Below, one piece after another: positions 54,201 through 63,837 of a stretch of DNA of 64,000 bases. Both the position numbers and the translations under genes were made by a program. The notes under the pieces were generated by a model, which worked only from the letters and a program-made list of their open reading frames with translations, was not told the origin of the DNA and searched no databases. This DNA is from Telopea speciosissima (lineage: Eukaryota > Streptophyta > Magnoliopsida > Proteales > Proteaceae), in assembly GCF_018873765.1 (NCBI RefSeq), contig NC_057916.1:33951501-34015500 (forward strand), in the 5' to 3' direction. How positions within the stretch are numbered: position 1 is the stretch's first letter; each line of letters begins with the position of its first letter.

Positions 54201-55378
54201 TCCTTTTTATCTAAAGTATGCAAGTGATATCCTTGTACATGATGGCGAGCAGGGAACTTGGTATTGGGATTGTGCCTTACAGTCCTCTTGGTCGTGGCTT
54301 TTTTGGTGGCAAGGCAGTTGTTGAAAGTCTACCTGCAAACAGTTTCTTGGTATGAAAATTGGATCTTGATTAGGTCTTTTCCTGTTTTGATCCCAATTGC
54401 TTCAGCATATAGGTTAGGATTACTCATTCTGCATGGGTTGATGAGCTTGTTTAGCTGATGGCCACCCTTGTATGTTTAGGTCTCACATCCTAGGTTCAAA
54501 GGAGAGAACTTTGATAAGAACAAAATCCTATACACACGGATGGAGAACTTGGCTGCAAAGCATAGATGCACCCCTGCTCAACTAGCATTAGCATGGGTTC
54601 TCTATCAAGGCGATGATGTGGTCCCTATCCCCGGTGAGTGACTTTTATCATTTCTCTAGAACAGAAGGGTTAGGTTTGGGTTAATTGAATGTCATGTAGT
54701 TTGTGTTTCTTAGTTGTACCCTAGCTATTTTTGTTCTTTCTCAATAAATTATCCCTTATGAAAAAAAAAGAAGGAATCTGGAATCTTTAATTTTGTTGAT
54801 GATTTTTATTTGTTTACCGCTTTGAGAGCATGAATGCTTCATTAGTTACAAATTTCAGTTTCTTTCCCATACCTCATTTCAAATAAAATTCCCGAAGTAA
54901 ATTTTCTAGTCATATTACCAAACTGAGATAAAGTGTTACTTGACTCCAAAGTAGAACCATGTATGTCAGGGTTCATTGGGATATTTCCAAAACAAACACC
55001 AAAACTTTCAACTTGGAAAAAGATGCCTTTCTTTTGTCACTCTTTGATAGTTTGTAGTTTCTCAATCCTAAATCAGAATATATTTTTAAAAGATGCATTT
55101 TATCTGTGTTCATTTCCGTGAAATGATTGTGATGTAAGTATCTGAAATGGTCTTGCTGATCTCCTTGTTAAATTTCTCCAGGAACAACTAAAATTAAAAA
55201 CCTTGAAGATAATATTGGCGCATTGAAGATGAAGCTGACGGAAGATGATTTGAAAGAGATTTCTGATGCAGTACCTATCAATGCAGTAGCGGGTTCTAGA
55301 ACCTATGATAGTATGCAGCAGTCCATGTGGAAGTTTGCAAATACACCCCCAAAGGCTGCTGAGGTCTCAACTATATAG
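39254..55378 (+). CDS. Aldo-keto reductase (auxin-induced PCNT115 / perakine reductase-like), seven exons
   Basis: Exons: 39254-39313, 43685-43852, 53387-53590, 53740-53912, 54253-54349, 54480-54633 and 55182-55378, all with GT..AG introns and consistent phases, giving 350 residues, normal for the family. The catalytic tetrad is complete: Asp60 in FFDTANVYG, Tyr65, Lys91 in ATKFG and His133 in YYQHRVD. NADPH-dependent AKRs of this group reduce aldehydes or ketones in the cytosol; the real substrate cannot be inferred. Other family phrases are [44 protein letters not shown] and [14 protein letters not shown]. Introns 1 (4.4 kb) and 2 (9.5 kb) are swollen by transposons; introns 3-6 are short. 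A second copy starts at 63775. The lack of a clear TATA box and the long introns may lower expression, but no disabling mutation was seen. Confidence 0.9.
40511..42068. mobile_element. PIF/Harbinger-like element in AKR intron 1
   Basis: The left end AGCTATGTTTGATATTCATT and the reverse complement of the right end GGCTGTGTTTGGTATGCATT form imperfect terminal repeats. TAA flanks both sides (40508-40510 and 42069-42071), the target duplication typical of PIF/Harbinger. There is no transposase, but a receptor-kinase LRR fragment is inside (41563-41682). The rest has no recognised coding sequence. Superfamily assignment is moderate. Confidence 0.65.
41563..41682 (+). pseudogene. Captured LRR fragment of a receptor-like kinase
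   Basis: A 40-codon open stretch contains [20 protein letters not shown] followed by [16 protein letters not shown], two plant LRR units with the N-x-LTGxIP and N-x-FSGxxP patterns. It resembles the ectodomain of plant inactive-kinase-type LRR receptors. It has no start, signal peptide or downstream domain and sits inside the TIR element at 40511-42068, so it is most likely a captured gene piece. The AKR splice model skips it. Confidence 0.8.
42072..43684. other. Rest of AKR intron 1
   Basis: No coding sequence seen. A 16-base C run lies at 42928-42943. The acceptor of exon 2 is at 43683-43684. The earlier part of the intron (39314-40510) holds two C runs (39554-39566 and 39604-39618) and no gene. 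Confidence 0.6.
44835..45250 (+). pseudogene. LINE-1 type fragment (ORF1 end and endonuclease start)
   Basis: 44835-45137 encodes a Lys/Ser/Pro-rich basic tail ([20 protein letters not shown]), like the end of a plant LINE ORF1. 45161-45250 begins [20 protein letters not shown], the typical start of the LINE ORF2 endonuclease. It breaks off after about 30 codons. It lies inside AKR intron 2 in the same orientation. Confidence 0.75.
45539..45628. repeat. 45-bp tandem duplication
   Basis: Two identical units (45539-45583 and 45584-45628), each beginning TACTCCAAGAGATACCATCT. Being a multiple of three, it keeps the surrounding short ORF open, but I see no reason to call that ORF a gene. Confidence 0.9.
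45630..47599 (-). repeat. Probable body of a gypsy-type LTR or related repeat
   Basis: No coding sequence recognised. 45400-46260 repeats short blocks ending ATGAGGTA/GTGAGGTA with CAATCCCCC; a C run lies at 46092-46105. From about 46700 to 47600 the minus strand looks like LTR sequence leading to the LTR start at 49895, interrupted by the MULE-like element. The outer edge was not found. Confidence 0.4.
47609..49690. mobile_element. MULE-like element (2082 bp) with 9-bp target duplication
   Basis: Ends are inverted repeats of about 80 bp beginning GGGCAAATTTCACGGACACC. The flanks are identical 9-mers TATAATATA at 47600-47608 and 49691-49699, the size typical of Mutator-like elements. There is no transposase. 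The inside has GC-rich pieces (47990-48180, 49370-49510) unlike the AT-rich ends, possibly captured gene or leader sequence, and a hAT-like insertion at 48211-48939. Confidence 0.85.
48211..48939. mobile_element. hAT-like MITE nested in the MULE-like element
   Basis: Terminal inverted repeats CAAGGATTTAAGT(A/C)TCG. Flanking 8-bp duplications CCTGTAAG at 48203-48210 and 48940-48947, the hAT size. The inside is full of CGATACGTATCG-type palindromic steps at both sides and no transposase. About 729 bp. Confidence 0.88.
49691..49895 (-). repeat. Start of a gypsy-type LTR (minus strand)
   Basis: On the minus strand it begins TGTAATACCCCGAATTTCG at 49895, a common start of gypsy LTRs. It continues leftward to the MULE-like insertion, and by inference beyond it (47599 and lower). 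No internal region follows on the right, so it may be a solo LTR. Confidence 0.55.
49972..53029 (-). mobile_element. Non-autonomous LTR retrotransposon in AKR intron 2
   Basis: LTRs of 455 bp at 49972-50426 and 52575-53029 are nearly identical, both starting TGTAGAAAACC. Five-base target duplications GTACC flank it (49967-49971 and 53030-53034). Next to the right LTR the minus strand reads TGGTATCAAAGC (52563-52574), matching the initiator-Met tRNA type primer site of Copia elements. A purine tract (minus-strand TTGAGGGGGAG) abuts the left LTR. The 2148-bp interior has no gag or pol that I can recognise, so it would depend on a partner. The near-identical LTRs point to recent insertion. Confidence 0.92.
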
Positions 55379-56603
55379 TCTTCATGTTTTTTATCCAAGT
55401 TACTTGAACCATACTAGTTTTAGTGAGTTTTTAACCTTATTAATGGTAATAAATCCATTTGAGATGGTAGAAAAAACTCATTTTGGAGAATTCTTGATGT
55501 ATTTGTCTGAGCTACTGAATCACCTGTCATTGTTTCCAGAATGATACTGGGATATATAAAATTTTGACCTGAAAATATAGTGATGATTGTATGTTATTTT
55601 GGTATGCAACAACATACGGCTACTTGAATAGATATTTCATGGGTTGTTGTTGTTAACTTGTCATCCTCTTGGGGGAATATCTATCACTCCCCTATACTTA
55701 GCTTATATTTTCTCTAACTCTCCTACCTCAAAACTTCTTTTCTAATTCCCCCCCCCCCCCCCCAAAAGCAGAACTCAACCACTCTTTCTTCCTTTATAAA
55801 TTTAAAGGGATTGAATAATCTGTCCTGTTCATACAATGTTTGTAATTGAACTGCCATTGTAATGCTTGCTACACTGTCATCTGTGCACACCTCTGCCTGG
55901 AGCACTTTAATTTTATTGAGTACAGTTATCCATTTTTTCTTCTAACCTAAGACATGTTACTTATTTTATGTTTCAACTCTGTAAGTAACAGCAAGCATCA
56001 ATTTTGGCTCTTTTAGAAAATTGCAGGTGTCCTAATTGGATACATGTTTGATAAAAACTCCAAACGAAAATCCATTGCAATTATGTGACTTTAGCCAAGC
56101 AGGCCCAACAGGCACTCCCGCGCACAGGGGCCTCTGCGGGCATGCCGCACAGCGTGCGAATGCCTGCCCCTTGCCATTGCCACTCTAAGGCACCTTTGTC
56201 GAGAGAGATGCAGTAGAGGCCATTTGGCTGTGACCCTTACACAACCTTGCCCTGTTGAGGTATATGGTGTGTGGCCATCCTGTGCCCGGTGCCCTTGTGA
56301 TGCCATGCATATCTTGTAAGGTGTCTCCTGCCTATCTAGGCTACATGGCCTTACGACATGGGCTATGTGGCCTTGTGTTGCTTGTTTTCCAAGGAACAAC
56401 CCCCCCCCCACCTTCAAAGAAGCCTAAGAAGCCTAGGAGCCTACGACCGAAGGTTTTTGCTGACATCCATTTCATAATTGAATCCAATATGTTGGTGGAA
56501 CCAATCAACTAATGGAGTTTAGACTCTCTGTCCACTTCACATGTTTATAATGTGTTACAAGGTTTTCATACGGCAAGAAAGCTTCAAAAAAATGAGATTA
56601 GAT
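55379..56603. other. 3' flank of the first AKR gene
   Basis: Probable 3' untranslated sequence followed by AT-rich DNA with C runs at 55748-55763 and 56400-56409. 56090-56400 is GC-rich, with repeated GGCC/GCCTGC blocks; both strands are open in places, but nothing is recognisable. Confidence 0.5.
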
Positions 56604-56825
56604 CATGGTTTGAGGAATCGGTATCGGATCAGCTGATTCGTATCGATATCAGTGGAGATCAATCCCACATCAATGGATCGATATGGTAAGGGTAAAAATG
56701 TAAAAAAAAAATCAAATTTATAGAAGCAATCATGGCTGAATCTGGACCGATACAGCCGATCCGGATAAGTATCGGATCGGTATCGGTATTAGATTGATTC
56801 TGCTTACTAAACCCCTGGATACGAC
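56604..56825. mobile_element. hAT-like MITE relic (CATGGTTTGAGG family)
   Basis: Starts CATGGTTTGAGGAATCGG and contains GTATCGGATCGGTATCGG near 56770. It is related to the better-preserved element at 60878-61100 and to 21400-21450. The right end is eroded and no target duplication was found. Confidence 0.45.
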
Positions 56826-57149
56826 TTAAAGTGGGGACCGGAGCTGAGGTCGATGTTTTTGCCATTGACACTTTCTTTTTAAGTTTAGGTGATGTTGGAA
56901 TAATCACTTTAAATTATTGTTATTATGACCCTAGTTTTCGTAAGAACATTATTATGATCGCTTTAAATTCTGGATGTTCTTTTCAATTTAATACAAATGT
57001 TGTTATTAGATTTAAAGGAAAGTTTATTGCTTTTGGATTTTATGAGAATAGTCTCTATTTTTTGAAATCCAAGTATAAAACAGAAAATTTCAGCATAGTT
57101 ATCACTAGTTCTGAAAGCTAGCTCCATTTACTCTACATACTTATAGCAT

Positions 57150-58830
57150 TTAAGGCTAGGCCGTCGTAGAGTAGATACAATGAATAGGTTGATAAATGAT
57201 AGACCTTTGAAAAGTTTAAAGGTAAAACCTTATCCAACTTGTGAATCTCGTTTACAGGAAAGATAGCCAAGAAACCCTCCAAAAATGGTAGAAGAGCTAA
57301 TTGTGTTTTAGAATTAATTCATTCTAATGTATATGGTCCAATAAATATTCAGGCCAAATATAAATATGAATATTTTATCACTTTAACCAATGACTACTGT
57401 TATGGATACGTTTATCTAATGCATCATAAAGTGGAAGACTTTAAAAAGTTCAAAAAATTTTGAGTTGAGATTGAGAACCATTTAGACAAACGAATCAAAT
57501 GTTTTACATTTGATCGATGTGGGGAATACTTATCAAATGAATTTAGGGACTGCACGAAATAGAATAGAATTTTGTCTCATTTGACTGTCCCAGCGACACT
57601 TTAGCAAAATGGTGTCTCACAAAGAAGGAATCAAACTCTGTTAGACATGGTTTATTCAATGCTCATCTACTCTGAGTTAAGTCTATCAGTTTAGAGACAT
57701 GCCTTAGAATCAACAATCTATATACTTAATAGAGTTCCTACAACTCTGTACCAAGAAAACTTTTTGAGTTGTAGAGGACGAAAGCCAAGTTTACAACATC
57801 ATAGGGTTTGGGGCCGCATTACACATGTAAGAAAGCAGTAAACATATAAGTTAGAATAAAAAACTGATAGATGTTATTTCTAGGCTATGCCAAAGATACT
57901 ATAGGATATTACTTTTACAACCCTGTAGAACAACAAGTGTTTTTAAGTAAGCATATGATGTTTCTAGTGGAAGACCTTGCTATTCGATTTGAGCCTATAG
58001 GCTTTAGGACGTTGTCTAGTGACTCTGTCCCTACCATTATGACTCAACCTAATTACACTAACTCTATTGTTACTGTGCAACAACCTAATGAGCCTTTACT
58101 AAGTGGGAGATCTATAAGAAGAGTTCTACATGGTGGTAGGTCTATAATAACCAAAAAATTAGAAGAGTTTTACATGGATTCGATTCATTGGATTCGGATT
58201 CCAACACTTACTATTTGGCAGTTAATGATGTTGATGCAGATCACTAGATGGAAGCTATACAATCTGAGGTTGAAGTCTGGACTTTGGACTCTTGTGAATC
58301 CACCTAAAGGCGTAAAGCTCATTAGATGCAAGTGAATTTATAAGAGGAAGAAACGTGTGGATAGGAAAGTAGAGATATTCAAAGCAAGATTAGTGGCGAA
58401 TGATTATACCAAACATGAAGATATATTATGATGAAGCCTTCTCGCCAATAGCGATGATTAAGTACATTCGGATTTTATTATCATGTGTAGCATATATACT
58501 TTGATTATGAAATATGGTAAATGGACGTGCAGTCAATCTTTCTAAATGGTCATCTTGAGGAAAATATCTATATGAAACAATCAGAGGGGTTTATTTCTCA
58601 AGAAGAAGAAACCACAGCATGCAAGTTGTTGAGGTCCATTTATGGTCAAACAAATTTCAAGAAGCTAGACCATTCGTTCTAATGAGACAATCAAAATGTT
58701 CGACTTTGATCAAAATATTAATGAATTAACCATGCGTGTATAAAAGGACCAGTGGGAGTGCAATGTGTGCCTTAGTCCTATATGTAGATGACATATTATT
58801 GATTGGCTGATCTAAATCTTGTGTTACCAT
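57150..58830 (+). pseudogene. Decayed Ty1-copia pol
   Basis: Broken frames on the plus strand: integrase core (ELIHSNVYGPINIQAKYKYE, then TFDRCGEYLSNEF) at about 57300-57560, and NGVSQRRNQTLL near 57610. Frame 57871-58335 starts MLFLGYAKDTIGYYFYNP and carries VFLSKHMMF, the integrase C-terminus. RT relics WTLV at about 58290 and MDVQSIFLNGHLEENIYMKQ at about 58530 follow. Stops occur every 30-60 codons. No LTRs were found, so it is an old relic. Confidence 0.8.
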
Positions 58831-58914
58831 GACTGATGGAAGCTATAACAAATCATTGGGACTATCTGGATGGTGGGCTATTGTCTTTCCCGTAGGCACA
58901 AACCAGGTCTATGC

Positions 58915-59320
58915 TTGAACAGGTACAAGAGAATGCAGTCGTGCGTTTGAAGCTGCATTAAAACGAATCAGATTAGCCTTTGACATGGCTAAGGAGAAAG
59001 GCCTTAGGAAGGCTTTGGTAGTTTCGGATTGTGGAGAGGCCAGTCTCGTTATCCCTTCCAATTCACTGCCCCCTCCAATTCCTTCAATTCCTTGCATAGA
59101 AGAAAAAATGATCACCCTAACCCCTGCTCGAACACACTGCCCAAAGTGGGGTAGGTTGGTCATTTTCGCTCTTATGTGAGGAATTTGAGAAAATTAGAGC
59201 GGGCAGCGAATTGGAAGTGATAATTATTCGTCATTAACTTAAATTCTAAGGTTTGTTTTCGTTGTTTTTTTATTTTTTGGGTAAGAGGTTTGTAGACCTG
59301 CTGGCCAAGAAAGCAATCAA
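58915..59320 (+). pseudogene. LINE-type RNase H fragment
   Basis: 58915-59045 encodes CSRAFEAALKRIRLAFDMAK then EKGLRKALVVSDCGEA, matching the plant non-LTR RNase H-like domain, which normally continues to an L-A-K-K end. An unrelated insertion-like stretch (about 59050-59280) interrupts it, and 59285-59315 resumes with RFVDLLAKKA. It is truncated and non-functional. Confidence 0.6.
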
Positions 59321-59530
59321 ACCTAGTCTATCCATGAATCGTTATGGGGATGTAATAGAATGATGCTTTGCATAGTTAAAAGTAAAACTTTTAAAAAAAA
59401 TAAAAAAAATAAAAAAAATTTAAAACCGAGAGGGGAAAACTTCACAAAATGGCTAAAAATACTAGTGATAAATTTACATTCCCACCAAAAATTCCTGAAC
59501 ATTATAATTAAGATTGGCAAAATAAAGAAT

Positions 59531-59603
59531 TGGAGATGCGGGGTATCGATCCCCGTACCTCTCGCATGCTAAGCGAGCGCTCTACCATCTGAGCTACATC
59601 CCC
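59531..59603 (-). tRNA. tRNA-Ala (AGC)
   Basis: 73 bases on the minus strand beginning GGGGATGTAGCTCAGATGG. The acceptor stem GGGGATG pairs with CATCTCC (one G-U). The anticodon stem-loop GCTTAGCATGC gives anticodon AGC. The T arm is GGGGATCGATACCCC. Internal A and B boxes are intact and no intron is present. It decodes GCU and, with inosine, GCC and GCA. Confidence 0.95.
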
Positions 59604-59632
59604 TCCATTCAATTGAATTTTATAGTTGTAAT

Positions 59633-59680
59633 ATTGGATTTAAAGTCCAATGTCCTAACCGCTCAACCAACAAGCTCAAC
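59633..59680 (-). other. tRNA-like 5' half next to tRNA-Ala
   Basis: The minus strand reads GTTGGTTGAGCGGTTAGGAC (D-arm-like) followed by a stem ATTGGA/TCCAAT enclosing the 7-base loop CTTTAAA (59633-59651). No T arm or acceptor partner follows, so it is not a whole tRNA. It may be a tRNA relic or a chance likeness. Confidence 0.3.
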
Positions 59681-60060
59681 GTGAGGGTTCTTTTGATTTG
59701 AAGATTAATTATTGAAATTAACGAAATCATAATCAATTGCCATGATTCAATAGTTAAACTCTTTAACTATGCTTTGTTTTTGCTGTGAAATATTTTATAA
59801 GATCTGCTGAAAATCATTACAAATTTGTATCAAGACTAGGAAGAGGGAAAACATTTGCTGATAATTAATTCAAAAAATTGAAAAACTATATCTCTTTCAA
59901 AATTCAGGATGTTATTTATTAAAATAGTGATGATAAATAACATGCTATGGGGAGAAGGATTTCCAGTTGGGTTGGGCACATCTATTCCCGCAGTCAGAAC
60001 AGCACCCAGGCCACGTGTTGAGCTTGGGACCACGTCGAACACCTTTCAACGCATCCCACG

Positions 60061-60330
60061 TAGGGATGTAAACAGATCGGATTCGGCTTGGATAGTGCTA
60101 TATCTGCATCCGCATCCCATTAGCTTTCGAACGGATTCGGATAGTGCTAAACGGATACGGACACAAATACGGATCGGGTATTTTATCCGTTTACATGTAA
60201 ATTTAGCTTTTCGGATAGCTATAGCCTATCCGTATCCGCATCCGTTTAGCTTTCGGACGGACTCGGATAGTGCTAAACGGATACAGACACAGACATAGAA
60301 ACGGATTTCGGCTATTCATTTACACCCCTA
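60061..60330. mobile_element. MITE rich in CGGAT(A/T) steps
   Basis: Inverted ends TAGGGATGTAAA and (reverse complement) TAGGGGTGTAAA. The interior is built of repeated CGGATTCGGATAGTGCTA and CTATCCGTATCC blocks on both strands. Possible diverged target duplication around CATCCCACG and ATTCCCACG. Confidence 0.7.
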
Positions 60331-60410
60331 AATTCCCACGCTGTAGAGGAGTTGGATCCCGATATCATGTTCTTCATTAAACAAAAGATTATGTGGTTAG
60401 TTTTATAAAA

Positions 60411-60765
60411 GGATAAATTACACGCCACCCCCTAATTTTCAAATGAAATGCAAATCACCTTTTGGTTTTTGAAAATACTCAAATCACCCCTTGTATTAGA
60501 CCCCAATATGACAAATTGGTCCCTACCGTTAGTTTTATGTTGTTAAGTGATGATGTCAACCAGTTAAATAAATTTAAATCCCTAAACTACCCTTGACATC
60601 CAAACATAGATTTTGAAGGATAGTATTGTAAATTTAATTCTAATGTTTTAGTACAAGGGTAAAATAATCTTTTCACACCAATAACTAACAGTAGACTAAC
60701 ATCGTTACTGTAGAGGGGGACGGATAAGTATTTTAAAAAACCAGGTGGTGACATGTAATTTACCC
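60411..60765. mobile_element. Mutator-type MITE with 9-bp target duplication
   Basis: Inverted ends GG(A/G)TAAATTACA; perfect flanking TTTATAAAA at 60402-60410 and 60766-60774. 355 bp, no coding sequence. Confidence 0.85.
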
Positions 60766-60877
60766 TTTATAAAATAAACCAGATTTTAGGTAATCTTGTG
60801 ATTGTCTCTTTTTTTTTTTTTTAATATCGTGTTTCAAATGGAATTGACCCTTTAAATAAACTTCAAAGCACGATTCT

Positions 60878-61100
60878 CATGGTTTAGTGCACGGTATCAG
60901 AATGAATATCGATAATCTACAAAATCAATACAGTATCGGCTTGGATTGACTGTATCGAACAACTTTGCCATTGATTCTCCTTTAAAAATGAGTTTTTTGA
61001 CACCTTTACCCCTTGTTTGTACTGTACTACCAATATGATATCAACATCGATGACTAGCAAAACTGGTACATATCACCCGAGACCGATACCTCAAACCATG
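60878..61100. mobile_element. hAT-like MITE
   Basis: Ends CATGGTTT and AAACCATG; flanks ACGATTCT (60870-60877) and ACGAATCT (61101-61108) match at 7 of 8 bases, the hAT duplication size. GATACC/GGTATC blocks inside relate it to 56604 and 21400. Confidence 0.65.
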
Positions 61101-61414
61101 ACGAATCTAGTTACATCATCCCACCACTAAAAAAGGCTAAAAAGTGACTAGGTGATGCCACGGATAACATCATATGCAAAGTCACTATTAATTCTTCATG
61201 ATATTAGTACATTTTTTTTTATGAAAGTCGAGAAAAAATTATATATTAAACATTAGTGAATATACATGTTTGTTATAGTTTTTATATTGCCCGGTTTTAG
61301 CTAGATATCTGGCAAGTCGGCTACATTCATGATATTAGTACATGGGCGGCTGAGTTGAATACATTTCTCTCTTCTACTTGTTCTTCCATTGATAAGACAG
61401 TGCCTTTAGTCTTA

Positions 61415-62533
61415 GAATTTTATAGTTGTGTTTTTGTCACACAAGAAGGAAAGGGTAGGCTTTGCTTGGGAGCTGAGACTGCTTTGCTTGGTTTAAGTTT
61501 TGGCAGCTGTTGAAATACGAAGAAGATCTTGACCTCCTACTGCTGCTTTGCTTGATTTTGATCTATCTATGAATTAAAGGTTCGGGTGCCGGTTAGTTTC
61601 TTGAACGAAACCTCTTTTGATAGTTGTCATCGGTTGAGTTCCTAGTTTCTCGTCCGAAACCCTTTCTCGGTTTTACAAAGTTTGTCTCATCCGATTTCTT
61701 GACAGAAACCCTTCTCTGCCATTTGTGCGTGTTTTTCTCCACCGTTTGTGTGTGTCATTTCTCTGCCGTTTGGGCGTGTCTCTTCTCCGCTGTTTGTGCG
61801 TGTACTACTTCTCTTCTTCTTCTCCGCTCTGTTCACTATGATCCTTGGAACCATCGGTGACGATACCGACGATGACGACTAACCCACCCCTTCTTTCACG
61901 GTTCATCACTGCCCCCGCCTTTTCCGTTTTCTTAGTTTGTCTGTTTGTAGGTGTTGCTGACCTAGGTGCTGGTGGCACTGAATTTATCGTCAACTCAGAA
62001 ACTCCAGCTGCCGTTCAACCTTCACCATACCTCTCCTATCGCCGAACGAATCTTCACTCGCCGGTCAAACAGATCCTTGCAGATCTGTTCGAAAGTAGGT
62101 TGTGGCAACGTTTCAGATGGTTTTTTAATTGTCTATCGAAGCATCACTTGTCGATCCAGCAGAACTTTGTCTCTTTAGCAAGTCTGTTTGCAAGTAGACT
62201 GTGGCAGCGTGTCGGCATGCGTGGGAAGTCTGGTGTTTTTGGTCTGTTCGGCACATATGGGCCCCCCCTCTATTGGTACATATGTGCATGCGCTTATCTT
62301 TAGTTATGTCTATAGCTTTTTCTCTAGGGATATGGTTGGAATCCATTCCTTACTCTGGATGACCCAGTCAATGGCATGTGAGACCGGGTCAATTTCCACT
62401 CATTGGTTTTGGATACCATATATCCATACCTTGTGTTTATCATGCTCTCTATCTATCTTATGTATTTTGTTTTCCTTTGTTTGGCATTGGACGCTCATGA
62501 ATGAATAACCTTCTTTTCTATAAAAAAAAAAAA
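61415..62533 (+). mobile_element. Poly(A)-tailed retroinsertion, LINE-like 3' end
   Basis: Ends in CTTTTCTATAAAAAAAAAAA at 62533 after a pyrimidine-rich 3' end typical of plant L1 elements. Flanked by an imperfect direct repeat around AAGACAGTGCCTTTA (61391-61414) and AAGACAATGCCTTTA (62534-62558), the target-duplication size of target-primed insertion. It contains a 152-codon ORF (61845-62303) of unknown kind and, at 61705-61805, four diverged repeats of a CCGTTTGTGCGTGT unit. Whether it is a truncated LINE or a retrocopied transcript is open. Confidence 0.6.
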
Positions 62534-62625
62534 GACAAGACAATGCCTTTATCTCATAATATTGACTATATGTGACTAAATTTTGTGGATCATTCAATGG
62601 TAGTTTTGATAATATCAGTGAAGCG

Positions 62626-62827
62626 TTGGGCTCCTCTGTAGCACGACAAGGAGTGTAGCGCACATCCAACGGCTCGTAGTGTTTGGGCACATAGCCCAAC
62701 ACCCCCAACGGCCCACAGTGCTTTGGCACACAGCCCAACACCCCACCTGTGTGTTGAGTTGTATGCCCGAGCACTGCGGGCCGTCAGATAGTGCGCTACA
62801 AACCCTGTCATGCTACAGAGGACCCAA
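62626..62827. mobile_element. GC-rich inverted-repeat element
   Basis: The left TTGGGCTCCTCTGTAGCACG and right ends are inverted copies, and inner blocks (GTAGCGCAC, GCCCAACACC, CACAGTGC) repeat in direct and inverted order. Both strands are open only because of this symmetry. No target duplication was resolved. Confidence 0.65.
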
Positions 62828-62963
62828 ATCCCTTAATGAGGAGGCAGGACCTCAATGTTCCTTTTTAATAGACAGTTTGTCTTGACAAATATGGATCATG
62901 GCTTTTTAGGATGTTTTCAAAGAAGAGAAAGAGAGGGATTACAACAAGACCTATAAAGGGAAA

Positions 62964-63292
62964 ATGTTCTCTGCACCGGAAGCGTAGGTTGCGCCCAAAC
63001 ACATTGGGTGGGTGAAATGATTACCCCGCCCCCCTGAATGGCCGAAATTCCTATCCTGTCCTATCCAATGTGTCTGGGCACAATCTATGCTATCTGTTCC
63101 ATTTCCTGGGTAGGCCCATTTTCCCAACTTACTCTAATAGAGGGGGCAGAAATGACCACCCTACTCCTGCCCAAATACATTGTCTAGCTGGGATCCACCC
63201 CCCTCTATTAGAGAAACTTGGAGAAATGGAGCGAACAGGAAATGAAGCAGATAAAAATACGTCTATGCACCGGTGTGCTGTGGTGCAGAGAA
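62964..63292. mobile_element. MITE related to 21653-21786
   Basis: Inverted ends ATGTTCTCTGCACCG and, at the right, GTGCAGAGAACAT. The first 140 bp align with the reverse complement of the 21.65-kb MITE. A smaller inverted pair CTCTAATAGAGGGGG / CCCCCTCTATTAGAG lies inside (63130-63215). Confidence 0.65.
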
Positions 63293-63579
63293 CATCACCC
63301 CTTCAATAAATTTTCTGGGGAGGGGAAGGTTGGACAAGCTACCAGCATGCACCAATGGGGAGCACGGGATGGGGGTGGGAAAGGATGTCACTTAAGAAGG
63401 GATGAAAGAGAGACATGGCTGAGCGGATCCGCGGCTTGGCTTGATCATCCATTTCCCAAAAAGAATTCTCAAACAAATTAGACAAATTTCCGATACAAAT
63501 ACGTCATACAATACGTCATACAGAGTCCAACGACGTTGGCGTCAAAGTCCAACTTCTTGGGCAAGAGGTAATGGACCTT

Positions 63580-63774
63580 GCAAGGTGTGGTCACTGGTTC
63601 GTACTTACTTCCCTACCTTCTACTTTATTTACTCTCGAGTTTATTCTTCTTCATCTTCAGCTTCTTATAAATAGCGTTAAGAGTGCATCAATTCACTCTC
63701 AGTCTCTGATCACTTTCATATTCGGGTACTGAAAAGGAAAGGTAAACTGAAAATATTTAGACAAACAGTAGAAA
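63580..63774 (+). promoter_or_regulatory. Promoter of the second AKR gene
   Basis: Clear TATAAATA box at 63666-63673, about 100 bp before the ATG. The leader shares ATAGCGTTA and AAACAGTAGAAAATGGC with copy 1, where the TATA box is lost. Confidence 0.7.
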
Positions 63775-63837
63775 ATGGCAGAAGAGCAGATCATCGTTCA
63801 AATCCCAAAGGTGATTCTAGGAACTCAAGGATTTGAG
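63775..63837 (+). CDS. Second aldo-keto reductase gene, exon 1 only (cut by window end)
   Basis: 21 codons, MAEEQIIVQIPKVILGTQGF then Glu, followed by a GTAAAGCC donor, matching exon 1 of the gene at 39254 (20 codons; one codon longer here). The intron start (63838-64000) also resembles the start of intron 1 of copy 1, including the TTACCGTAGTTGATCAATA stretch. The two genes are tandem in the same direction. Nothing of the catalytic region is in the window. Confidence 0.88.

Noticed and set aside
56091..56512. Cys/Pro/Gly-rich ORFs in GC-rich sequence
   Set aside because: Open on both strands because of base composition, and no domain could be named.
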